From positions 310,001-374,000 of the forward strand of contig QEYB01001162.1 of the NCBI GenBank assembly GCA_017562135.1: a stretch of 64,000 nucleotides of DNA, read 5' to 3'. Shown piece after piece: positions 1-11,460 of this stretch. The stretch comes from Dipylidium caninum (Eukaryota; Platyhelminthes; Cestoda; Cyclophyllidea; Dipylidiidae). The notes under the pieces were generated by a model. The model saw nothing but the letters and a program-made list of their open reading frames with translations. It was not told where the DNA came from and did not search any database. The first letter of the stretch is position 1, and each line of letters begins with the position of its first letter. A program made the translations under genes and the position numbers.

Positions 1-57
1 TTCTCGTTAGATCCAGGGACAGGATTTCACTTACAGTCTTTTCCGTCCCCTTGAAAG

Positions 58-3000
58 CCCCTGGAAGATTCACCTCGGTCAGAATTGCTGAGAACTTGGG
101 CCTCAGGCAAGAAGATTCTTGCGCCTCAGCCTCTGCACTTAATACGGTAGGTGCCTCTTTTCGCCGCCTTCCTTCTTCACAAAATCCCTCAACTTTGAGA
201 TTTGATGTCCCTATATACACACTCACATACTCGAGGTTCCTTTTTTGTAGAGAGATTTTGGTGAGAAAGTTGCCTTCAGCTTTGGCTGGATTCAATTTTA
301 CATTTGGTGTTTCATTTGTGTATTCATCGTGGCTGTTGTCGCCTCCTCGATCCCGTCCTACCTACGAAGTCGTCCGCAGTCGATCAGGTACAATTTTTGA
401 GAGACTCTCGCTCACAACCGAGATTTTGTGATTCTCCGCACAGTCTAGACATCGTAATCGTTCAGTGATTAAATGGAAATTTTTGAGCTGCATTAGGCCA
501 AATTGTGCCTGAAATGGGGACTTACGGTTTAATTGCAAGTTCGTGGCTCTGGAACTCTAGTTTTCTTTCTCTAACCCCCTGCTTCTCGACACCTCGCAAA
601 CTTACTAATTATATCTATCCGTCCTCCCTCCTAGCTCGGAAGTCTGTCTGCGAAACAGCACGTCTTTCATAATGTGTCCAATCTGTACCGGCAAAGGCTG
701 CCGATTTCGGCGGTTGAGTAAGTCTTGCGGCGACATCAGTTGGATCTACTTCTTCGACAATCCGGCATCCGTCTTCCTAGCCTTCATTGCTCCGATTTTT
801 GGTTGGTTTCTTATACTTTCCAACAATTATCTAAATAACCCTTTTGTTCGGTACATTTTAACGCAAAGTGGGCCACATAAATCGGCCCGTCACTAGCGAG
901 TGGGTGAATACTCTGCTCAAGAAAGAAGTCAGGTAGCGTTATGGTGAACACCGTCATGATTCCCCTCTTCTCAGGTCAGTGCCTCGAGTTTGGTTGAACG
1001 AAGAGGATGGTGGCGATTTGGGGTGTCTCTTGTGTATGCGACCTCGCGCACACACTAGGCGCTTTTTGGCATCATTAAATGACTTCCCATGTTTTTTTTA
1101 CCTCGGCAATGAGTTCCGAGCCTCACAAAGTCGGAGGCGCCGCGCTCTCTCTCCCTGCTTGACGGGGTGCATTAGAGCTCTGGTTGAAGCAAGTTTTCAT
1201 GAATGCAAGGGTTTGAAGCAGACGTTCTGGGTGGGGAGATGCCTCGAGTTAAAGGCGGCACTTCTTGCCAAACGGGTGTATCACAAATGGTCAAAACCCA
1301 AATAAAGGTGAGGGCGTCATCTTAAATTATTGAGTTGAGGACAGTGAGGTGGGCGTTGAATATAAGTAAAAACCAATAGTTAATTTGGTACTTTATGTAA
1401 TTTATTCGGTCGGATTATTTTCCGTAGGCAGCTGTGACCTTCTGCCAATGATTGGTCAAGGCATAGGTGTCCTTTTGAAATAATCTTTATACTTGGAGTT
1501 AATAATCATTGAAAGTATTTTCAATATCATCTTGATTATCTCAAGTTTTTTTAAAAATCATAATTGGTAGGTGCGAAAGGGTGATGATCGGTGGGAGAAG
1601 TAACAGGTGATGAATGTGGAAAATGTGGCGAAATGTCACATTGTGGAGAACTAATTTGATTTGTCAAGAGTAATTGAAACTTCATAGGTTCGTCATGCAG
1701 CAAGATCGAGCGATGCTGGTTACCCTTTTATTCATGAATTTTTTGCCAATGTATGGCATCATTTAAATGTACGGCAGTAGAAAATGACTCCGACTCTGTC
1801 ATTCTTCCGCTTGGTGGTTGTAGGAAAGAAAAGTGAATGATCACTTCTTGGCCATTCCGCTTACCGGCCTTCGAATATTCGGCGTTGATAGTTACTTTAC
1901 AACGTTGGTAGTCATTAATGTTTTCATTGCTGTCAACGAAATAGTGTGTTGAAGACGTTTCTACGTGGAAGAGGTTCTTTACTTTGACTCAGGGAGGAGG
2001 TTCGGAAGCTTTTCCACGTACCGGTCGATTGTGCTGGCATGGAGGCGGCCATTAAAGTTTGGGCGTTAACTTAACAATGCCGTCTAAGTCTTTAAAACAT
2101 CTTCGCCCGCGTTAAGACGCCAAATAAAGCGATATCATTTTTCCCCTCACAGGCACAATATCTTTGAGACTTTGGACGTATCAACAAAGCAAGCTGGAGC
2201 ACCGCTGGCACATGCAGGAATTTAGGCCGTCTGATGAGCCTGTTAGATGGCAATTTCTGAGAAGATTCGGTGGGACAAATCGCCCACTTTCGAAAGTAAG
2301 TCGGTGGTTAAGGTGGAACGAGATATGATGGGGTAAAATAGACGAATAAGAGTCCAGTGGAGTGTGTGGAGTAGTTAAATAATGATGGGGAATTTCACAC
2401 TCACATCGCCAGTCTCTTTAGTCGCTTCCCACTCAATGGCCAACGGACAGAAGTAATTTACTCCACGTCGGTAGGCAAAAGACGTGGCGTTGGTCGTTTA
2501 GTCTAATACGACTTGTTTGGTTGTTCTCCTTGCTGTTGTGAGATGATTTAATTACTTCCACGTGACTGCGTTTTAAGGAGAAAAGTCCATCTCTATTTTG
2601 TAGAAAATAAATCTGCTTTACTGGACCTTCGAGGTGCCGATCCTGACTTTCACCTCCGTTACTACGGCCTTACTGGTGAGTTTGGCCATTAAACTAAAGC
2701 GTTACGCAGTTGGGGAGGATGAGGGGCTCTTTTGCCCCCATCCATCCATTTTAACAGCTGCATTTTACTGGCATTTCCTATTGCGTCCCCTTGTCTGTGC
2801 TTTAATTTCTCCTCGCTCCACCAAGCTGAAGCTATTTACCACACCGAGGGACACTTGAACTGAGAACTGAGGCTTCACCAAGACTGGCGTGGTGGTGGAT
2901 GATGGCTGAAGCCTCCTGCTGATCTTCCAAAAGAGAATGAGCGCGGACTACTGATGCTGGATGCATCGGTGGTAGAGTGTGGCGAAAAGAAGGGCATTGT

Positions 3001-6000
3001 GCTGAAAGCGGAGGGTTATTTGAGGCGATTGCGAGTTCTCAAAGCTGGCGGTTCAGTAGCCGGGATCCGTGCGCTACCCGCGTCCGAAGCAGCCACAATA
3101 CGCTGGCGAAGGAGCTGTTGTGCGAATGAAGGCAATGGAAAATGTGGCCCTTCGAGCACTGAGAATTGTAAACGCTCCCAAGGCGACTCTTGGCAAACAG
3201 TTCTGGAAGGTGACTCAGACCATCCACAAATCCATTCCATTCAGGACTTGGAAAATGCCTCCGTCATGGATCCACAATCTTCTCACCGCTCGAGAGGCAA
3301 ATAGACCATCTGAAGAGCAGATCGCTCCGTGAGGGCGGCTGTCATTCACGGAAAGAGCTCGAAGCTGGCCTTGGTCAACCACACTTCCCGGAGAACTCTT
3401 GAACCTCCTCGTTAAATCCTTCTGCGCCGAAAATGCTTTTCCCTTCTCGGTGGACGTTGCGGTGTGTAGACAAAGTGTTGACCGGTGAAGGATGTCCGGT
3501 GGAGTAGACCACTGCAATCGCACCGGAATCCATTGTTTGATTGGCTCGAGCACGTCGAGTAATCTCGAGGCTGTCACCTTCATGGCTCTTGTTTTTATCG
3601 CCCAGATTTCCCTCTCCGTTGGACTCGACCTGGGGACCGATGTTGTGTCCTCTCGTCTGCAAACCTACTTCATGCATTCGAAGAGCGATTTCCTCAACGA
3701 GAACAACCCATACCTGGCCACGGGCATTTCAACCTTCTTCAACGCTATTTGCGTCTGCCTTTTGAGTTCGGTGGGTTTCACCTTAATATAATAACCAAAT
3801 GTTTTACGACTCCACCCGAAAGCTGTGAGGGCGAACGGTTGGCCAGAAGCCCTGCGCCGTCCAGCCCATCGTCGGCTCTGCTGTTTGGGTTTCGTGATGG
3901 TCGTTTTCTGGCAGCTGAAGCAGCGGAGACCGTGGTATCGCGGATTTCCTGATGGAGAGAATGTGTCTTTCGAGGGCTTCTCTTTGCCCTCCTATGGCTA
4001 GTTTACGGCAAATAAGAAAACAAACTTTTCTCTTGTGAAACTACCTTTCTGGAATCAGGGATTCCATTGTGACTACGACCACTGTCCCAAAGATTACGAG
4101 ACCAACACGTAAAATGATTTGTTGCGACAGTGTGGACAAACGTAGGCTAGGCAAGACAGAACGATCGGACGTAAAATCCTCGACTTGTCCTCCACACAGT
4201 CGGCTCGTTGCTTTTGTTGCTTAAAGTCTGCCAACTCTCGCTGCTGATGTCACTTGTTGTAACCTAACAGCACGAAAAGTTGAGTGGCAATTGTCAAATC
4301 ATACTTTACGGTCGCGTCCGACTCACTCGACGGAGGAGGCTTGAAGGCCACCCGAAATGTCCACTGCGCCTACTGAAGTTGAAACTAACGGGCACCTCAG
4401 AAGTTAAGTTGGAAGTCGAGGGTGGTTGAATGGGGTTTCGTAGGTCACCTCCGGACATTTCTCGGGGCTGCCTCTTCGGGAACGCGCGGTCCATGCCGGC
4501 TCCAGTCCTCGCCTGGCCGGTCCTTGCGGTGACTGTCGATTCGTTCACAATGGGGCTTTTCATTCAAATCGACTTACGGGCACCAGTCAGGACGGGAGAG
4601 TCGCATCTTTTGATTGGTCTTTGCAAAACCGGTCGTCATTGAATTGTCACTCCGTTTCCTGAGCCAAATGGCATCACCGGGGTGACAAAACTCGGAATTA
4701 AAGGCGTAAAAGATATTACCAAGACCTGAAGTGGACGGCAGGTCAATTAAGAGGAGATAACTGTCGTTTAGCGGTGATTGTCATCATGATCATCGTAGTC
4801 AGGAGCGGTCATAGATCTGGAAGGAGTTGTATTTTTTCAAAAGAGTCTGCCTGAGAGCGTGAAATAATTGCCTTTAAAGTTATACCGCCTGTGGATTCGG
4901 TGGTCAACAGAGATGGAGTGTCACCGAACGCGTAGTCAACTGGAGCAGAGTCTGTTGATGAAAAGCTGTTTCATGGAATTTGTCAACGTCTTCCTCTCCC
5001 TCTTCACCGGCATCCTCTTCAGAGCGCTCAATTTCGGTTATCCCGGACAAAATACCCTCTTTCTCGAGACATTCGAGGTACGTTCCTCCTGCGGTCTCTG
5101 TTGTGATTGTCATTGTCGACTTGACAGCTCATACCCCTTCCGAAAGTCACTAAAGCCCTACCTATTCTCTGTTTCACATGAAACTGCAGAGCAACTGCAA
5201 GAAAATAACACTCGACAGAGTTTACCTCTCGGCACGGCATGTAGGCATTAGGGAAGGGAGAGGAAATTGACTACACATTTGGGGAGTTCTGGCCAAAGGT
5301 CTGAGCGCAAAATGGGGAGGAGGTGGGAGCTCCATTGACTACTCCACTGTGTCCCCTTCTCTCACGACGGCATCGCCCTTTCCTGTTGGCTCCGAACAGT
5401 ACACGTGCGAGCTTCAATGTTGAACTCGTTGCCTGTCACTACGGTGACGTCATAGCGCTGGCCAAAGAAAACAGGTGTGAGCATCAGTTTCTCTCTTAAA
5501 GGACATTTCTTAGGGGAAAAACTTTCATTGATGGGATAACCTTCTTCACCTAACACACTCATCCGTGTCTACTGAAATATTTTCAGTAGCGTTTTTTAGA
5601 GTGGCGTTGGGGGTGGAAGGAACGTGTTAGTTTGGCTCTCCTTGACATTGCTTTACTCAACTTTGGCGCCGGACCTAGTGGCGAGCAAGTACAAGAGCGG
5701 AAGTCAACCTAACCTCAGAGGGTTCCCCGGTCACGACAATCATTCTTTGGTGGCGGAGGAGTGTATGGCGGCGCTGTCCCGCGTAGAGGAGTCCTCCACT
5801 AACCACCATTCGTTCCTACAGTTTTTTGCTTTGATACTACTACGTAGCCATCCGCCCGTAGCTTAGCGAAACTTATTGGAGGGATGGAGACACAACAGTC
5901 AATCATTTGCCCAAGAAAGACTCCCCGCTAAACAAAAATTGGATTTCAAAACCACAACTTCCGGAGCGTTAGGCATTGGCCAGAACGAGAGGCGGCTGAT

Positions 6001-9000
6001 GCGGTCGTCCTCTCCCTTAATCTTTCTGACCGACCCTGAAACAGCTATTTGTCCTGACTTAGTGGCCAGTGTGGACGGGTCTGTTCGGCATATTCTACGA
6101 AGTTTACATCAAATGCACCGTCATTGTCTTCGTGAAAAGCGCCCAGGAATGGATTAAGTAAGTGGGCACTACCTTCTGTTTGAAATTCCTCTCCACCTTT
6201 AATCAGTAAGCACTTTCTCGGTGCCGGGAGCGCAAATTCTCCCTATAAACAAGCGGTTTTCGATGCTCCGAGTCAGGGGCTGGAGTTTTACGCTCGCCAT
6301 GTCCACCTTTCTGCCCTCTTTGGACTCTTCGTGCGGTTCCACCGCGTGGCCTTCTCCTGTGCCCTGCTCTGTGCCACGCAGGCGGTGAAAAGACGAATTT
6401 CTGACCAAAGAAGGCGAACTTCCGACGTTCACGGGTTCATTTCTGCGATGTTGTTTAGTGTAGAACGCGGAACATCAGAGGTTGTAGACTCAGCTTTCGC
6501 CGTCCTACGGGGACGTCAGCAGGTGCAGGTGCCACGAATTGGAGTGAAGTCCACTTTGCTTGAGGCAGTCAGCGACCGAAACCACGACGTGGGAGGAATC
6601 GCCTTTCAGGAGCCGCGTCAGTCGATCACAGGCCTCATTTTTGGTCGGCAAAGTTGTCCTAAAGGTTTCTCTCCAGTGAGCTGGGCCTGGAGATTCCTCC
6701 TGGCAGCTGACAAGTGGCCTATCTATAATCGGTTCAACGTTGGACGTTTCTATGCTCTTCAACGCCGTGTCAGGGGAAGTGGTTGACAGCCCTTGGGCTT
6801 CAGAAGATCCAACCACTCGCCACACTCACGTATCAACGTTTGAGAATCACAACTTTGAGAAAAGAAGCAGTCCACAAAAAAATTCTAATTCTCTGCATTC
6901 TCTGAAATCAGTTGGGACCAGGTGAAGGAGACAGTGCAAGGATTAGTGGCTCGTCGGGATTCTGGACCTAGGAATGCCTCAACGCCGGTCCACAGTCAAG
7001 GCCAAAACACCAGCGCTGGCTACAAACACTGTCTCGAAAATTTCCTCCTCCTCCGACCTGGACGCCATCCCCTTTTACACAGGCAATTTGACATGTGTAG
7101 GTGGCACATTGACACGTATTCCGGCGTTAACACGGCGTACATCTGTCTCTCTTTCTCGCCTCCCAAAACCTCTCTCTAGGCATTTTCATCGGCTTTGCTG
7201 TGATGTTCCTACCCGCCTCCTTTGCGTGGATTCTCACACTCTTGCTGCTCAGCATCCTGACAGTGCGTGGATGTGCAATCAGAATCACACGTCAGACACG
7301 AAGGCTGTCGCCAGAGCGGGCCCAAACCATCGGTAGGTCTCTTTAACTCCAGCTGCTTACTTAACCGAGCGCATTTGTGTATATCGCCTGTCGAAGAGGG
7401 CGAAACCAGTGTCTTTTGCGAGAGAATCTTGCGAAGAGGATGTCGTCATTGCTGAGTAAAAGCCAACGCTCCACCTCCCGTGTACGTCTATTTGTCAACT
7501 AATGCGTGTTCACTCTGCCTCAGACTCACCACTGCGTGTTTGTCTTTGGCTTTGAGTTCGTCCACTCAACCGTTTGCCTCCTCTCGTCTTTAATGGCGCG
7601 CGGGTCAGTAGGGAGCGAAGGAAACTCCAAGAGGTCAGCTGCTTCCAACGCACGGTCTGGGCGGTCCTCCGCACCGCTAGACGGACGTCCAATCACGAAA
7701 TAGATCTCATTAACCGCTAATTATTACGCGGCGTACATACTACTCATTGACGCCTAAGTAGCATGATAAAAAGTATTTCATTATTGCCGGAATTTTTATC
7801 TCCTGTGTCCTTTTTCCTTCTTCCTCCTCATCAATTGACAACTTTTCCACTTTGAAGTTGGATTTTGTGCCTCTAAGGCACTTATTTAATCTGTTTCACT
7901 TCTTCATCCCAACAGGAATGTGGATGTGGCTTCTTCGGGGCATCGTGGCCTTCTCCATTTTCACAAATGTGAGTCTCTCTTTTTTTAACGGCCCTTGACC
8001 ACAAAACGGCCTGTACGGCAAACCATGAAATGTGAGTAGCTAAAAGGTGGAAAGGGTGGAATCTCCCTTTATGTTTGCTTGTCTACAAGAAAGTCTGGAT
8101 CGGAAAATCCAGTCCGTGACAAAATTTGACTCTCAGATGCTTCTACGACTTCAGTGCTCCGCCCATCCATCACTCTCTCGGCTCCTCTATTCTTTAACAT
8201 GGTAAATCCAAATCTCTTTTACCGATTTACATCGGCAACCCTCGTCATGGTGACGAGTCAAAGGGGAAAATGGCCGTCTCGGTCGCTATTTCGCAGTCAC
8301 GTCGACCTGACAATTTTGTCCACGCTCGCCTGTTGTGATCGGACCATGCGTGGTGCGGGAATCGCAGTGTCCGGGCTCAAAACGTCTGCTAATGTAGCCG
8401 GCAACCTGTCCTGGGCACATGTAAGTGGGATGTTGGGAAGCCCCACTGACGCACTCAACGTCAAAATGTCAGTCAATGTCAACGGGAATAACGACAAAAT
8501 ATGATAAAATGTGGCTAGAAAAGCGATCTGATCGTCGTCCAGATGGGCCCCGCATGAAGGGAGGGCTTTAAAGCGGCCTTGGTTATCCTTGAGGGAGTCA
8601 CAGCCCCTTCCTTATTCTCTTCTCTGACTTCCTCCCTCAGTCGGTTAAGATGGTCAGCAGCGGCTGTTGCGTCCACAGACTTCAAACGTGGAAATCCGAG
8701 TGCCCAAAACACTTTCTGGGCGGCCGTAAGTCCATTTCGTTCGCTGATGGGGTCTCAAGCGAGCCAAGTGAAGACATCTCAGCGCAACTTGTCAGGTTGA
8801 GAGGCAAAAGGTGCTCCTGAGTCTCATTGAAACGGTTATGGAGGTGGCCACGTCGAGACGGCCGAAGACAAAGGCGGGCGGCAGCCTCACTGGCGAGTGT
8901 TTAAAGGCCTAAAGGGAGGCAGCAGGGTGGCTTCAGCCAAAAAGAGGGTGTTAAGAGGGCTGATTCCTCTTTGGCGTTGAAGAGGTGATTTTCGAGAGGA

Positions 9001-10012
9001 ACTTTCAGCCGCCAAAGCGGGCAGCAAACGTCACCCGATCTGGTCACTTCTCTGTAGTGGTGGAAGACCTTGAACGATTAGACATGGACAACCTCGTCTT
9101 CCTTGTCTTCGTCCTGCCGCCGTTGAGCACAAATCCACTCGAAGCGGACTGTTGGAGTCATGTGAACTCCGAATTTGCGTTCAGCCAAGCGTGCAGCTCC
9201 TCCAAACAGCACTTCATGTGACTTTTACTGCCCTCTTCAAACAGGCCTGTCTCATTGCATTCGCGAGCGAATTTGTCAACAAGGTGGTGTACCAACTCTA
9301 CTACTCGCCCGACGGGAGCATGATGGGCTACGCCAACTTCAGCCTCTCCTACCTCAGCGTGGATCGGTTCGCAGTCTCGGAGGAGGACAGGCAGCTCCTC
9401 AGGGGCTCCCAAGTCTGCAGGTGAGTGACGCGAGGGCGAACGGTTTGGCGCGACGTCTCCTCGCCATCCTCGTCGGGTATTCCAGCTCTGGTCGGGGCGG
9501 AGTGGCGAAACAGTTGGCCAGAAAGCGCCAGAAGCGCTTCTCTCCCGTCTGATGCCAATAGCGTCTCTGGTCTGTCGAAGTTCTGACTGTTCCCTCCCCT
9601 TTCAGGTACTTCGGTTACCGCGAACCGCCAAACAGCGCCAATCCCTACGCTCTGACCACGGTGTTCTGGGTCATTCTCACTGCAAAATTCATTTTTGTTT
9701 CCATTTTTATTGTGAGTTCCCACTTCCTCTCACTCTGTCAAGTCAAATGCCAAACTGATGAACCTGATTTCACCACTCCGCCCTACATCCACTGTCCGGC
9801 GCCCCTTGGGCGCCCGCGACGGTTCTCCCGACTTCCCCCGCCTGTTGGGGCTTCTCTTCCAGCCTTTTTCTCCCTTCAAGCTCTCCGTGGTCCTGGTCAA
9901 CTGGCTCCTGAGCTGCATCATTCCGCCTTCTCCGCGTCGCATCGCCGTGGCCAAGGGCAACGAGCGAAGGATGATCATCGACTTGCTCTGGCGCGAACGC
10001 CTCAAGACTCAG
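58..10012 (+). CDS. Anoctamin (TMEM16 family) membrane protein, 5' end outside the window
   Basis: Exons: 58-146, 253-387, 635-801, 2153-2295, 3570-3770, 4880-5077, 6063-6157, 6207-6358, 7180-7332, 7916-7968, 9245-9420, 9606-9711 and 9863-10012. Phases match at every junction and give about 606 residues, the usual size of the anoctamin membrane region. Family landmarks appear in order: FGEKVAFSFGW (first helix), MCPICTGKGCRFRRLS then FFDNPASVF, LYRLWIRWSTEMECHRTRSQ, GYPGQNTLF, GMWMWLLRGI, and CRYFGYREPP. Anoctamins are calcium-activated chloride channels or lipid scramblases; which this is cannot be told. Key calcium-site positions look substituted (see findings). The starts at 58 and 3570 and the end at 6358 are the least certain. 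The 3' end is open: an acceptor at 10505-10510 followed by TCC TAA would end the protein one residue after exon 13. Introns run from 49 bp to 1.35 kb. Confidence 0.9.
1610..1683 (+). repeat. Diverged interspersed repeat copy (partner at 57879-57954)
   Basis: It lies inside the anoctamin intron between 801 and 2153. It is the other member of the pair described at 57879-57954. Two copies in one window suggest a dispersed family, too short here to define ends. Confidence 0.55.
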
Positions 10013-10510
10013 GTGGGTTTCCGCCCCCATCGTCCGGCTTCGGCGCGTTCATTTGGAACTTCGAAGAGTGTGTTTGTTACGGCTTTCGAGCAGAAACGCA
10101 AAACTGCAACTAGGCAAGGCGGGCAAACAGCTAGAGCGTTCCGCCAGCATTTCGGCCCCTCTCACAACTGGGTCTTGGATATTCCGGTTGACCTGTTCGT
10201 CTAAGTGGAGACTGTTGGTTGTTGGGAAGGCAGAGAGGAGGCGACTTCATATAAGAAAGTCGCGTTTCCAGACACTCCGACTTAGCTGGGGGCCGTGGAT
10301 CGGAGCCAAATGCCATGTCGTCGGTTTGAACGGCCGGAAGAGGGTATGGGAGCGGAAAGGCGACCGAGGAGAGCCGCCAGCGCCGCATTCACTCTGCCCG
10401 CAAGGAGGCGCGTCCTCCAACACTGGCTAAAGCCTCGAAGGCCGACAGGCTAAGACTAACGCGGAAATCGTCCCTATCGTTGTTAATAGAAGTTTTCTCC
10501 CTCCTTTTAG

Positions 10511-10516
10511 TCCTAA
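10511..10516 (+). other. Possible terminal micro-coding exon of the anoctamin gene (Ser-stop)
   Basis: The donor at 10013 is in phase 0. The next strong pyrimidine-rich acceptor (tccctccttttag, ending 10510) is followed directly by TCC TAA, which would close the frame. A rival acceptor lies near 11010. No polyadenylation signal was identified, so this is a guess at the 3' end. Confidence 0.3.
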
Positions 10517-11460
10517 TCGGCGACTCCCGTTGGGACACTGTGGATAGCAGGCAACTCCTCTGTCTTCGTCTTCACCATCGCCGCAAAGTTGTGTGGGGGG
10601 CCACCTCCTCCAGCCCTCATCCCGACTCCGTCTCGCGAAGCCCTCGAATACGCCCTAAATCCGACTCTTTCAACGCGAGGAAGCTCTGTCTGTCCTGCAA
10701 AACGCCCCAACATCTGCCACTTCTTCCGTTTTCACTGAAACAAAGAGCTTCCTCCTTTCTCCCCTAAAGGCGGCCCGAGACTTCGTCCAGACCGGCGGTT
10801 CCCACACGGTAGAATGGGAAAGCAAGTAGCTACGGCTTGAGATTATCCATCCCACGGGTAGAGCTTCACAGCGGTGAAAGATTCTGCCCTTTTCGGTGCT
10901 CCTCGAGAGCGGACGCCCACTTCGTGAATTTTTCACTCGAAGACGTTTATTTGCGTCTTCTAAAAATTACGAATGTCTTAAACACCCACCACCTTTGCTG
11001 TGGGCGCAGGATCCTGACAAACTTCAAGGCCCGAGCACGTGAGAACCGTCCGGTAGGTGAGGAGACAGGGAAAAAATGTGGTCAACGCTTCTACTTCTAT
11101 GTATTTTGGTCCACTGAGAAGGGCGCCCGGACAAAACATCCCATGCCATTAACGGAGGACAGCCACACACACACACGCAGTGGAGCTGGTGGTTCGGAGG
11201 GGACTGGAGGGCTGGCGATGCGGGAATAAAGAAGAAGAAGGAGGAAGAGGAGGAGGAGTAGAAAGTTTTGAAAGGTGGTGGTGGTCCATTTTAATCGCCG
11301 CAGCAACAACCGGAGTGGGGAATGGGCGGCGGGGGGATTTTCAACGGCAATGAGAGTGGGAGAAGGGGAGAATTCAACAGGTCCTAGTTTCGAGTTTTGA
11401 CGGTAACACGTGTGTTAGAAAAATAGCAGCACAAATAATGGTGTTTTTTTTCCTAAATCA
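10517..11460. other. Intergenic: between anoctamin and claudin-like genes
   Basis: No convincing exon. It holds a short CA tract (11164-11175) and a GA-rich stretch (about 11228-11262). The two neighbouring genes converge here, so both 3' untranslated regions probably lie in this interval. Confidence 0.4.
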
